Part shown: positions 20,940 to 32,266 of the stretch, piece by piece | Position numbering within the stretch: the first letter of the stretch is position 1 | How the letters are laid out: each line of letters begins with the position of its first letter | Origin: Ischnura elegans | Lineage: Eukaryota; Arthropoda; Insecta; Odonata; Coenagrionidae | Direction: 5' to 3' | DNA length: 64,000 bases | Assembly (NCBI RefSeq): GCF_921293095.1 | Contig: NW_025791658.1 | Coordinates: 1 to 64,000, forward strand | Notes under the pieces: generated by a model | The model's input: the letters and a program-made list of their open reading frames with translations, nothing else | What the model was told of the DNA's origin: nothing | Databases searched by the model: none | Program-made: the position numbers and the translations under genes

Positions 20940-21480
20940 ACTGCCACATTAAAAATCAGGTGTATTTTTAAGCGTCCAAGTGGGGCAAATGCCCCCCTGC
21001 CTCCCACCTATATCCGCCTATGAATATATATGACTAGGATTTAATGCATATACTTTATCCATTCCTAATCAAGCCATGAAAATATATCAATTGCCAATAG
21101 TGAAATAAATTTACATTACTATTATTAAACTCAATTTCGACTTTCTTTCCAAAACTTGAGACCATTTATCCACATGACTGCGCAGAAGAGGCTGGATTAG
21201 AACATATAAAATAATATTTATAGGTTATGGTTTAATTCACGCATGTATTGGCTGCATATGAGCATATTCTTCAGCATGTTTTACTGTCATCAGGTTCAAA
21301 GTTAAAATCACTGAGAATTAAAAAAATCCTCCATGAAAAAATCAGTTAGCTTAGCCGTAGATCTGAAACCAGATCTTGTGATTTCCGGTCAGCCAGGAGA
21401 GAGACAGCAGTGACTCTAGCATATGTCACATGGGTGCATTGTATTATAAAAACCTTAACCTCGAGTTAGACTCGAATTGA
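20940..21480. repeat. duplicated flank blocks B and A without a zinc-finger gene
   Basis: Block B (20950-21130) runs directly into block A (21186-21445). In the 26.7-30.2 kb segment the same two blocks lie on either side of ZNF-3, so the gene appears to be missing here. Confidence 0.65.
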
Positions 21481-22183
21481 CACTGGTAATCATTAAAACG
21501 TTCTTTTTTAACTTTTACACTTGGATTTGTGTGTATTTCAATTGTGATTTTAGACGCATTAATAATAATTTACTTATTATTTCAATTGAGAGATTATATC
21601 ATCATTTAAAAAAATAATATTCACCTTTAACAATACAATTTCTATAACATCAATTGGTTATTGAGAACAATCAAACTTCATATGATCCATTTCAGCTTTT
21701 ACAGTGTTTTTTCTGTCTTTCACAACTGAAAAATTCGTCCCATTTTTGATACACAAGTTATAATTTCAATCGAGAATTTGACACTCGTCATCATTAACAT
21801 GATTTTTTCAACTTTTACACTAGAATTTTCGGGTACTTCAATTTAGATTTTCGTCACATTAATAAGAATTTACTCAGTATTTCAATGGAGAAATGATATT
21901 GTTGCGTTCCAAAGCGCGCTGAGAATTAGGGTAACAATGCGTACCTCAAACGGGTCAGGGATCTCATACCGCAGAGGCAGTCATCATGAAGAAATACACA
22001 CCCATTCTTAAACAAAGTCCATTTAATGACAATCATTGGAAATACATATTGAATGAGTTTTGGCTCACTCGTCAAAATACATGGTGCAGGGATTGCTAGC
22101 CGGAGAACTGCGTAGTCGGAGGTGCGTCAGGTGTGGCGTGTTGGGCGTCGCGTCGGCCTGGGGCGTCGGCTGAGGTGACATTG
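21481..22183. other. unassigned sequence with a local duplication
   Basis: AT-rich. A block (GACACTGGTAATCATTAAAA ... ATTTCAATTGAGA, 21479-21600) recurs at 21780-21900. From 21900 it is GC-richer, with no recognised gene. Confidence 0.45.
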
Positions 22184-22969
22184 ACCGTTTTCCAATCCAC
22201 GTAGTATGCACTCATTCCCTCGTTCCCTTGCACCCTGCTCCCTTACTATACTCCGTTCATTGTTTCTTTGCAGGTGAGCTGGTGTGGCCAGAGCAAGTTG
22301 GGGAGAGGGGACGGAAAATTTCTCTCGACATGTGACTTTCCCTTAGCCAATCAGCAAACAGCAGGTGTGGCCTCAAGCGAGTCGCTCTCAGACCTCCGTC
22401 GTGTTAACATCATGAATCTGCTAGTGGAGCAGTGTTGCCAAACCTCACACGTTCTCTTTGGCCGTCTTCCAATTCTCAATTATTCACTCTTAGTGCACTT
22501 TTCATTCGTCAGCTTACGTATGTGACGACAGCAAGGGTGGATCCAATTGACGAGGGCGCAATGGAACGAAGGGTAAGTGAACAAGGGAATGCGGATGCTC
22601 CCTCGTTAACATGCCCTCATAGGGAGTGGACGTGAAAATTGCGGCAATGGAAAACTCAGAAATCTTGAACTGGAGTTTTAAGTACTTTTGTGTTTTTTAT
22701 GTGAGCTCTTCTACGTTTTATTATATCGGCATTGTGAATTCTTGCTCCTCACATGCAAAAATATAAGTATAAAGGTGAAATTGATTCTTAAATCAAACAC
22801 CACATATTCTAACACTACCCCGTGCGTCACATTTCGTTACTTTCAATAGTTCGCATTATTTCCGTTCGCACTTCATGGCGCCAGTAGAGCATTAGTGAGG
22901 GAGCAGGGTGCAAGGGAGAAAAGGAACGAGGGAATAAGAGAGCATACTACGTGGATTGGAAAACAGCCT
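22184..22969. mobile_element. TIR element, ends TTTTCCAATCCACGTAGTATGC
   Basis: Left and right ends are inverted over about 45 bp, including GTTTTCCAATCCACGTAG and CCCTCGTTCC. About 790 bp, with no transposase frame. Superfamily not assigned. Confidence 0.7.
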
Positions 22970-23156
22970 TAGTATAAGACTTTAACCAACAGTGCATCAT
23001 TCAGCGTGGTAGCTGACATTATCATGGACTTCCATGAAAGCATTATCCCCAATATCTTCCAAATGAGGAAGTATATTACTTTGGTGCCGAGGCCAAAATA
23101 CCTGTGGCCACCCAGGACTCACACATTTTCAAGGGCGAAGTAGGGTGGTTATGTAC

Positions 23157-23823
23157 AACAGGGTGGTTTCGTATTTTTTTAAATTACCTAACTCGAAGGA
23201 TTATTACTCCTGAAGTACGTATTTTATGCTTTTAGATTTTTAAATGACAATATCTATTTTTCATGATTAAATGAAAAGTGAAAATTTTCAAGCGCTCAAT
23301 AACATGACGGCTAAGTATGAATGCTGGGAAATGCCTGTGTGACCTCATTCTGGTTCTGGATGCTGCCGTGTGAGGCCACCTTGGTTCAAGGCTAAGAGCG
23401 CTGCTACAATTCAGGCTGCTAGCAGGTAGCAGAGTACCCTGCTAGCAGGTAGCGCTTGGCTTAAATAAGGATTATTAATACCCTATCAAACGAAGGAAAC
23501 TTTCCGACCATAGGCAATTTTAATTGGTGATTATTAAGAAATGTTTCCATGAGCTCTGTGCCTCATGCATGCATTGGTAATCTCAGACGACCTAAAACTC
23601 CTATCTACTCGTGTAGAAACTAGGTCCCTGTGACGTCACGTGGAGTGGCATCACATGGGCACCAATCTGACCTTTTGCAAATGCGGTTAAAATGGACCAT
23701 TGCCATTCGTCTAAACTGGGATTTCTAAAACCAATTAATTTGTATGTTCTGAATACACTAATGGTGGGTAACAAATTGCAATCAATGCCTTCCGTTTTCT
23801 TTGATGAAGGAAACTACCCTATT
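23157..23823 (+). mobile_element. AATAGGG MITE, copy 3
   Basis: Left end AACAGGGTGGTTTCGT, right end GGAAACTACCCTATT. Carries TGTGACGTCACGTGGAG, TGCATGCATTGG and GCTAGCAGGTAGC motifs. An extra TAGGGTGGTTATGTACA lies just before it. Confidence 0.87.
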
Positions 23824-24150
23824 GACAATGTTTAATTCACTCCTACATATCTCTCTCTTTCTGTACTACCACCTGTCCCATTAACAAAGCCCTCCGAGAG
23901 TGACCGCACTCTCATGAAATCTCACCCACAAACATAAAGTCTACAGATTATACCCTGGAAAAATACTAAGGACAAATTATAGTTTAAAACATTTATCTGT
24001 TGACCTTACACAAATAGGACTTCTTTCCTGACATGCCACACAAAAACAACAAACAATACCTCAGGCCTTGATGCATTTTTGAGAGTTCATTCATTTAATT
24101 TTCACTTGAAAAACAGCAAAATTGATTCTGGTGAGAAATAAGCAGCAGTA

Positions 24151-24919
24151 CAGCAGACTCCCAACTATCCGGCTGCGGTTTATCCGGGTTGCGGATTTAT
24201 GATGCACTCGCATGCATGATTGCATGGTTTTCATGGCTTGCATGCATGATTGGTTGCATGATTTTCACTCTTGCTCAACCTTTTCTGCTATATACTTATA
24301 AAAAATAAAATCAGATATAAAATCATTGGAAATACTGCATTAATGCTAGGATACACCGGGCATATTATTTCTGTTAAAATCCCCCTCTTGAAAATGGAAG
24401 CGATCGCAAGCTAGCTGCATTCACGGGAGCACCGTGTTCCTGTTTTCCAAGACTCGCAATGCTCGATCGCGCTCCGTGATCGCGTATACACATCCCGCAG
24501 CAGTTGCAACCCAGGCAACTTGTGCGAGACGTGACTACGTGGTGTGGTGCCTGACAGTGTAGTTTCCGATGTTGAGCAGTGGTTTTGTAGCATTAGCACA
24601 AACCACTTTTCTGTCTCCGTGATCACACAGCCACGGATGTGTGGTTTTCGAAACCAGGCCTTACATGGAGCATTAATAATACGATTGCAACCATGTTATT
24701 GCCACTAAAAAGATCACCAACATGTGGAGAAAGCTCTCATTGAGTCTGGGAAGCATTCTAAAATAACAGAATAACTAACAATAAATAATACTATATTGTT
24801 TGTTTTAGGTAAATCATGAACATTGCAAGACATTTCTGTGAAAGTTTGGATTATCTGTGTTTTCCGATTATTCGTGCAGTCGCTCTCCATCATTAGCCCA
24901 GATAATCGTGAGTGTACTG
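24151..24919 (+). mobile_element. pogo-like element, reference copy
   Basis: Follows TA at 24149 with CAGCAGACTCCCAACTATCC and ends ...GATAATCGTGAGTGTACTG. The closing TA (25233) is pushed away by the hAT-like MITE inserted exactly at its end. Uninterrupted reference for the copies at 357 and 9690. Confidence 0.82.
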
Positions 24920-25224
24920 CAGTGGCGCAGCGAGTGGGGGTTTTGCGGGATAAAACCCCCCCCCCCAGAGCTCACAGATATTTTTAAGTTAAATCTATTT
25001 TAACAAACTGGATTAATATTGCTTATAGAATAGTGTGAGGTTTAATAAAATATCCCTCAGAAGACCGTAAAAACCACCATTTTGAACCATTTATCTTAAT
25101 TTTTTCCGGTGGAAGGCCTCCGCACCTCCCGCTAACCCTGGAGGATATGCAATACCCCACAGCACCCCGGTATTAGTTGCCCCTGAAACCTCCCCTAGCC
25201 TTAATTCCTAGCTGCACCCCTATG
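24920..25224. mobile_element. hAT-like MITE CAGTGGCGCAGC, second copy
   Basis: 305 bp with exact 8-bp duplication GTGTACTG at 24912-24919 and 25225-25232. Same family as 784-1046. Includes a poly-C tract. Confidence 0.88.
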
Positions 25225-25499
25225 GTGTACTGTACTGTGAAATAGTAATTAATTAATATGAACGATACAAAATTGTTTAGCAAATTAACAGAGTGGTTTT
25301 CCATATGCCTACTACAACTGAATAAAAGTTGAGTTCATTTTATTAAGCAAAGTTCACCGTTGGACTCAGATACTGAAATTTGTCGTCAAAATCATTTGTG
25401 TGGGCCCAGACACACCGTAGCCCACCCCTAGAGCCACTACTTGCTACCAGATACACCATTTTTTCACATGACCTTTCTCAAGCTGTGTTAACCAAACAA

Positions 25500-26880
25500 G
25501 GTGTTAATCTCCACAGTCCACACTATGAAATATGACTCAGAGGTCGTACTAATTATGAGCCAATGTCAGAGAAATAACCATTGGAAAACATTTGTCTCCT
25601 GCACCGTAGTGAAGACATAGGACTCAAACACCTATTTCAGTATAACCCAGTCTGAAGTTTGCCAAGGAAGAAGATGGCTGTGGTGTGTAATTGGTAGCAT
25701 ACCTGAACAGCAATTGGGATATCAGTGTTTTTGTATACACTCTAAGACAAATATTTTTTCATGGCATATTTCATCCTTGATGTATATACTGCTTTGTTTT
25801 ATTCATATTTCATTAATATTATCGTAATTGTGGAATATTGGAAGCTAATAGGTTCCTTTTCTTATGCATGTGTCCATAGGATTGAATATATTTTACCCAC
25901 TGAGACCGGGTTGGCATAGTGGCTAGAGTGTTGGCTTCCCACCTTAGTGGGTGCCCAGTGCCACCCACTGCACACGCAAAACATTGAGAGGCTGTGGCGT
26001 GACGTGAAGGAGTGGGTGAGGCGTCCCGGGAATCGTTCCGAATATTTGCAACAGTATCTGTCGCGATACTTATTCATCTATGCCACACCGAAGAATCAGC
26101 TACTTCATCAGTGTTTCCTGCAGGCTGCGACTTTATACCCCCCCCCCCCAACCATCCCATGTGGAAGACGCGTCGCCCACTGAAGCCGGAGAACTAACTG
26201 CTTAAGGTAAGACAATGTAATATTCTTCGATTTTAGTCGCGTAAGTTGGTGATTAACGGGTAAGGGGGTAGTTTCGGGTTCAACTGGAAAAAAATATCCC
26301 TCGAGCTGCTCCAATCTCGCGAAAGTTGGTGATTAAAGGGTAAGGAGGTAGTTTTGGGTGGATAATTAAAAATGTCAATAAATGGGAAAATATTCATTTG
26401 CGAAAGAAATGACTAGCACCACGTTAATTAGGGGAGTTTTTAACATAGAATGACGAAAAAATTTTCCGTGGAATCGGTGGGGGTTGTTTTCTGGACATTT
26501 ACCAAAAATAATTATATTCTTCCTCTAAATAAATAGTGCTAAAGTTATGAAAATCGTATGACGAGATACACTGGTCATTGCGCAGTTTGGCATCGAAAGT
26601 TCATGACGAGATAGACTCGTCATTACGGGTTAAGAGCAGGCTAATGCCAACGTTGGGTTTCTCTCCACCATTCCTTACCTACCTATTTCTAAATGGCGCA
26701 AATGACCTCGGCTGAGTGTCGCGTCCTCCAAATACCAAACAATACATTTTAGCCATCTTCACTTCAGCCACGAAAAAATATTAATTTCCAATGGTGAAAT
26801 AAATTTATCAACATTATTAATAAACTCAATTCTGACCTTCTTTGAGTTTGGTGATCCACTTGACTGATCTTGCTTCCCAA
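25500..26880 (+). repeat. duplicated block with SINE head, split by transposon debris
   Basis: 25560-25945 and 26640-26880 match 32267-32650 and 32817-33070. The block includes a tRNA-like SINE head (GGCTAGAGTGTTGGCTTCCC at 25920). The 25950-26635 interval replaces the SINE body with other transposon sequence. Confidence 0.78.
25947..26160 (+). pseudogene. ISXO2-like DDE transposase C-terminal fragment
   Basis: Encodes HTQNIERLWRDVKEWVRRPG, then EYLQQYLSRYLFIY. This is the conserved Asn/Glu-containing C-terminal part of ISXO2-like transposases found in many animal genomes, often exapted or carried by Merlin/IS1595-type elements. Only about 70 codons remain. Confidence 0.7.
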
Positions 26881-26883
26881 GCA

Positions 26884-27600
26884 CAAGAGGTCGGATCGAA
26901 AAATTTCTTTCGAGGAAAGAAAGCCTTCCTCCCCTACGTGAAAGGAACGACGGATAAGATCGGTAACATCCTCTGGAAATTTGACATTAAAGCCATTTTT
27001 CAACCACACGCCCAAGTACGACACCTAGGAAATACCAAGGATAGGACTCCACTTCAAATGGAAGGAGTATACGAAATCCCCTGCCGATCGTGCGAGAAGA
27101 AATACATAGGAGAAACGGGACGAACGGTCAAAACTCGGATAGAAGAACACAAGCGAGCCATTCGACTGGGTTACCCTTCAAAGTCAGCCGTAGCGGAGCA
27201 CGAAGCCACCGGACATGCGATCGACTTCGAAAAATCAAGATTCATCGCAAGGATAAAACATTTTTAAACCCAACTCATCTGCGAGGCCATAGAAATAAAG
27301 AAGAACAAGAACAACTATAAAAGAGATACCGGATTAAGAATCAGCAATACTTGGAACCCAGTCATCCGCAACATTTCGTCATCTTCCAGTCCAAACTCCT
27401 CACACCCTCCGCCCACCCCTCCCACCTGAAATATATAAAAAGGCCGCAATAAACCAATCCTAACAATATTCCCTTGAAAAAGTGACCAGCAGTCGGTCGC
27501 GAAACGTCGGGGCTATCTCCATTACGACATGCAGCATACACCCGCATGTGACTTATTTTTAAACATCATGAACCGCGAAAGCTTCAATCAATAAAATTTA
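26884..27600 (+). pseudogene. Penelope-like element: RT end and GIY-YIG nuclease remnant
   Basis: The frame includes LPYVKGTTDKIGNILWKF, then GVYEIPCRSCEKKYIGETGR and SAVAEHEATGH. This matches the end of a Penelope-type RT followed by a GIY-YIG endonuclease (VY...YIGETGR). The frame shifts near 27265 and continues with LRISNTWNPVIR. The 3' part has GTCGGTCGCGAAACGTC, typical of these elements. Strongly 5' truncated. Confidence 0.87.
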
Positions 27601-28461
27601 AGGAAATCACATGCCCAAAAAATGGATTTTGTCACTATTAAAAATGGATTCTGCCTCCAAATACTACATCAATTTAATTTTTAAAAATGATAATTACCTA
27701 AAAAAAATGTTATGAATAGTAAGAATTTGAATTTCAAGCACTTTGATCAAAAGTCTGTTCCAGCTGCACTAACATCAACTACAGGTGAGAATTTTTAATG
27801 GAATATATTTATGCAAGCCTAACATAGCAAAATAAAACGTTCTAATTATTCTTTCATGTGGAAGCATAAAAAATAGAGTCTCCGCAAATTGTATCCGCGA
27901 ATACTCGAATACTTGAAAGCATTCGATAATGGAAGTGGGCCTTGTTCCTCGGACAGCAACCGCTTTAGAACCTACCTGATAATTACATTTGAGTAATCGT
28001 CACATTTTAGTAATAAAAAGAGAGAATTTAAATTATGCCCACGTTGATCAAAAGTCTGTTGCAACTACATTCGCCTCAATTAGCCCAGTAAATTTTAAAA
28101 GAATGTACACTAAGGTGCATCAATCAAATTTTTTCATTTTAATTTCATGAATTGGCATAAAAAAGTATTTGTAATACAGGTTTGCATGTTAGTAATAGCC
28201 TGTATGCTTAAATATAACAATAAAATATGCACAGGGATACAAAGGAACTAAGTAAAGAGTAATTGCAATCCAACTAATTACTTTGTTAAAGTAACTTTTT
28301 ATCGTAATTATATAGCTACTAATATGACAGTGTTATCGTGATTGAGCTAAAGTAAATATTTTCAATACTTTTCTCACCACAATAAAAACCTATTTTTCAG
28401 GATGCTCACTCCATTACCTGAATATTCAGGGTTTTCCTGATAATCGGACACCCAGTTACTG
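27601..28461. other. 3' flank of ZNF-3 with diverged duplication
   Basis: GATCAAAAGTCTGTTNCA blocks at about 27745 and 28050 are parts of a diverged direct repeat of roughly 300 bp. Otherwise AT-rich shared flank of the zinc-finger family. Confidence 0.45.
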
Positions 28462-29973
28462 CTACTGACGCTTAAAATGCATCAAATTGGTGTGACGATA
28501 CAGTCCTCTCTTTGTCTTGAAATGTTTTTCACAATGATTGCACTTGAAAGGCCGATGGTCTGAATGGACAGAGTAGTGATCGCGTAGATTGCTTCTCTCA
28601 CCAAACCTTTTTTTACAAATACCGCACTCATGCGGTTTGAGTTTCAAGTGGAAAATCCTAACGTGGAGGGACAATTTGCTGGACTGTGTGTATCTCTTGG
28701 GACACAAATGGCATGCAAATCTCTTTTCAGGATCATGAGAGAGCAAGTGGTTTTTCAAATGACTATGATTCAGAAATTCTTTACCACATAAACCACATTT
28801 ATGCAAGAGTTGTCCAGACAGGCAAAAACCAACATGGGTTTTGTAGTAATCCTTGCTCATAGACTTCTTTCCACATACTGAGCAGCAGTATTTCTTATCC
28901 AAAGAGTGGCAGTCCTGATGAAGTCCAAGTTCTGATTTAGATGGAAAACAAATAAAGCAAGCACTACAGGTACGTCCTTTATCCATATTATGAACATTCT
29001 TCAAGTGCATTAACACTTTCTCCCTAGATGGGAAGTTACAATAGCATACACTACAAATATATTTACTCTTGCTGAAATGCATCGCCTCATGAAATTTCAA
29101 TTCAGACTCTGACGGGAGAAATGTGTGACAAATTGAACACTTGTGGGAAACCACAGATAGATGACAGAGAACGATATGCTCACTAAGTTGTGACTTTAAG
29201 GAATAAGGTTTAGAGCAGTAATCGCAAATCATAACTCTTTTAGACACATTTACCTCCATTTTCAATGTCTCAAGGCTGACTATTTCTGCACACTTTTTTG
29301 CACAATTTTCAAAAACAGCTGGATCTTGTTTATTTAAAGTCACCATAGAGGAATGAGAACCAACACAACTTGACAGTTTTTCACGAAATTTCCTTTGCTT
29401 GACTTTAAAGCTCACATCTGATACACCCGCCTCCCCACCATTATCATTAATACATTTATTATTTACCAAAACACCATTACTGTTGTCTGATAAATCTCTG
29501 GTTAGTGGTGGTGTGGTTTCACACAATTTAGAGTTAACATGAAAACTACTATCTTTGCCCTGGGTGTCCATCAAGGCACTATCTTCAGCCCTTTTGATCT
29601 TCAAACTCTTCAACTGATTGTTTAAATTCACAAAGCTCCTATGCTCACACTGAAAATCATATTTCTTCACGTGCCTCACCAATTTCTTCTCACTTGTAAA
29701 TTCTTTTTGGCACTTACCACAGCACAATCGATTCTTCAACAAACTCACTTCTCCCGACAACAACTTGCACTCCTCACTTGAAAGTATTAAGTCATCATTT
29801 TGTCCAAAGCCATCTCGAGTTCCAGTCTTGGCATGTTTCTTTGAGTGAAGTTGCAGCTCCTCCCAAGATATGAATTCTTCGTTGCACTCGTAACACCAAC
29901 AAAACTCCACCTGCGGCAGTACTACTTCTCCTATGTTAATTCCAGTTCTCTCTGTCTGAACGGTCCCAGCCAT
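28462..29973 (-). CDS. ZNF-3: intact C2H2 zinc-finger protein, 503 aa
   Basis: The only one of the three paralogs with both an ATG (29973) and an unbroken frame to the stop at 28462. The layout matches ZNF-1 and ZNF-2: an N-terminal finger with two extra cysteines (Cys-Trp-Cys-Tyr-Glu-Cys), an atypical finger near residue 85, a linker, then nine fingers. The linker around residues 220-250 is clearly different from that in ZNF-1 and ZNF-2. Predicted DNA-contact residues in fingers 7-11 (helix positions -1, 2, 3, 6) differ from both paralogs; finger 10, for example, has E/S/N/D against V/R/Y/T in ZNF-1 and L/K/S/E in ZNF-2. The sequence just upstream (29974-30020) is closely similar to that of ZNF-1, including a possible acceptor. 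Function is inferred as nuclear nucleic-acid binding; the target is unknown. Confidence 0.92.
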   Translation of the reverse strand: MAGTVQTERTGINIGEVVLPQVEFCWCYECNEEFISWEELQLHSKKHAKTGTRDGFGQNDDLILSSEECKLLSGEVSLLKNRLCCGKCQKEFTSEKKLVRHVKKYDFQCEHRSFVNLNNQLKSLKIKRAEDSALMDTQGKDSSFHVNSKLCETTPPLTRDLSDNSNGVLVNNKCINDNGGEAGVSDVSFKVKQRKFREKLSSCVGSHSSMVTLNKQDPAVFENCAKKCAEIVSLETLKMEVNVSKRVMICDYCSKPYSLKSQLSEHIVLCHLSVVSHKCSICHTFLPSESELKFHEAMHFSKSKYICSVCYCNFPSREKVLMHLKNVHNMDKGRTCSACFICFPSKSELGLHQDCHSLDKKYCCSVCGKKSMSKDYYKTHVGFCLSGQLLHKCGLCGKEFLNHSHLKNHLLSHDPEKRFACHLCPKRYTQSSKLSLHVRIFHLKLKPHECGICKKRFGERSNLRDHYSVHSDHRPFKCNHCEKHFKTKRGLYRHTNLMHFKRQ

Positions 29974-30019
29974 GCTGCCTCTATCCTATATAACAAAATT
30001 CATGAAGAAATAAAAAAAT

Positions 30020-30600
30020 GCATCCCTTTTTGGTGTTTAATAAAATGTAAACTACCTCCGTTCACAAAGTGCTGTTATAACATTTAAAAATATTTAGAGG
30101 TTATGCTTCAATCCACGTTTGAATTGCCTGCTGCATACCATCATAGGAATTCTTCAGCCTGCTTTATTGCCAACAAGTTCAAAGTTACACGCACTCCAGA
30201 TGAAATTCTCCATGAAAAAATCATTTGACTTAGCCATGAACCCTGTGCTAGCTATGATCTAGGGTGTCAGAAGCTGGGTGGTCTCGGACAGGAGGAAAAC
30301 GTTAACACATTCAATGCGGGCCTGATTTCATTAATGTAGTCAAAATCGGCCGTAAAAATAAGAAAGAAAAATAGAGGGAGGTTTCCACGGCATAAATTCC
30401 ATTCAAATACTGCTATTTACAAACGGTGCACACGAGTCAAAAGAGGGAAGCTTGCTGAAGGCAATGCACACGATCGGAAGACTCGGAAGCAGATATTAGT
30501 CACGTTCGGAGGCGGAAAAGAGGGCTCCCGGACCGACTGGCAGAGCACATCAATTGACGTGCTCTGCATCTCGGCTTGGGTGGGACCACATCGATTGACG
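30020..30600. other. 5' flank of ZNF-3 (block A) and unassigned sequence
   Basis: 30087-30240 is block A, shared with 21200-21360. The rest shows no gene. Confidence 0.5.
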
Positions 30601-30602
30601 TA

Positions 30603-31399
30603 CAGTGAGTCCTCGTTTAATGTCACTTACCGTTCCTGAAAAATGTGACGATAAACGAAATGACATTAATCGAAACATAATATCCCATAAGAAACAATGT
30701 AAAAAGTGAATATCGGCTTCTAGACCTCACAATTCCTACGCGAAAAAATTTTAGCGTATCATATTTGGGCCATTTTTCACGATGGGAATGCCAAACTATG
30801 GCATAAATACGAGTCCCTGTCTTCATCGACGGCAATACCAGCAGCGACGTACATCCATGGAAGAAGACTGTAAAGATGTATCTTCCCGCATTTGCCTTTC
30901 GGCTTCGCTATGGTGGTCCCGGTCGAGCGTCGCGTGGGCATCATCATTGCTGAAACATTGTCGCAGTTACAGGAACCAAGATTATTGAGAACACGGCGAA
31001 AAAGTGACGACAAATACTTCGAGTTCTACAAGGAAAAATTCCTAGAAATCACTTTTCAGGTTCCAGAAAACCATTGACTTTACTTGACATTTACGCCCTT
31101 AACATTTGCGCACCTACCTAAGAATTCATTTTGCAAAAAATTCGCTATAAACGTAATCGAAATTGACAATAAACACACCGTTTTACACTTCATTTAGACT
31201 CACTGCATTGCCGCCCACAAAACGAACAACCTGAAACGCCCGCTGCTTTGCATTTATTCTCGCGCGAAATTTAAAAGACATGACCAGACCTGACGTTATC
31301 GCGAAGCAAAGGTGCGATAAACGAATGACGGTCTCAAAATTTTCGTGATGTTATCGCGAAATGACGTTAAACGGGGTGACGTAGAACGAGGACTCACTG
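30603..31399. mobile_element. TA-target element, ends CAGTGAGTCCTCGTT
   Basis: Inverted ends CAGTGAGTCCTCGTT and AACGAGGACTCACTG between TA dinucleotides (30601-30602, 31400-31401). The 797 bp interior has no transposase frame. Mariner/pogo-like by target and ends. Confidence 0.8.
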
Positions 31400-31401
31400 T
31401 A

Positions 31402-32260
31402 CTGTTAACTCATAACACACTAATTGATGTGTGCGATGATTAGCGTGTTACAATCGTGTAGGCAGCCAGACTGGGTTGGAGCCTCTAAATTTAGTGAGCT
31501 TAATCATACTAAAAACATGTGACAGCACTGACAGGGAAGAAAGCTACACAGGGGCATGAAGACTTGCAGGAGTCACTAACCATTTTTGATTTTGAGGTAA
31601 TACTAACGTTAGCGTAGCAGATCCCAAGTGTAGCTTAGTTGAGAATGTCACAAAATAGAATCATTGTAACAATTGGGTATTTCAGCAACAGAATTCATCA
31701 GAAAGCCATGTAGATGAAGAAAAAGATGGCCAATCTTTAGACTCAAGCGATCATCCTTCCTTTGACCAGACCCCATCAACCTCAAAATCTCTTTCCACAT
31801 CAACTAAGAGTGTTTCCACTTTTATTCCCACTTCTAATGCACTTTCCACATTTATTCAGACCCTCTCAATTTTGTAATCCCACACCCACTTCCCCTTCAA
31901 GTCAAACTACCACACCAAGCACCATTGTTTCAATTCACAGGGCTAACTATGCTCTCTGAAAAGTAAGTCTTGCATAATATCCCAAGAGGAAATGTGTTAA
32001 GAGGGATGGACTGAGAACTGATAAGTTGGGAATGGTGGATTATGGGAAATGTGGGACGCAGTTACAATCCTGCGGTGCTCAGCTTCTCTCGATGGTACGT
32101 AGTTCCATCTGTTGGCAATGATTCACCCTTATGTGCCCGTGCTGTTGAGGTATACAACCTATTACACCACAAAGCCATCATCTTCCACGTCGTTTCTCAT
32201 GCTTTATTTACCGAACGAGATGTTGTCATCCACACTGTGGCACAGAAAGAGCTTACTGCA
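31402..32260. other. unassigned sequence
   Basis: No recognisable gene or element end. A Thr-, Ser- and Pro-rich short frame at 31762-31959 is not convincing. Confidence 0.35.
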
Positions 32261-32266
32261 AGCCAC

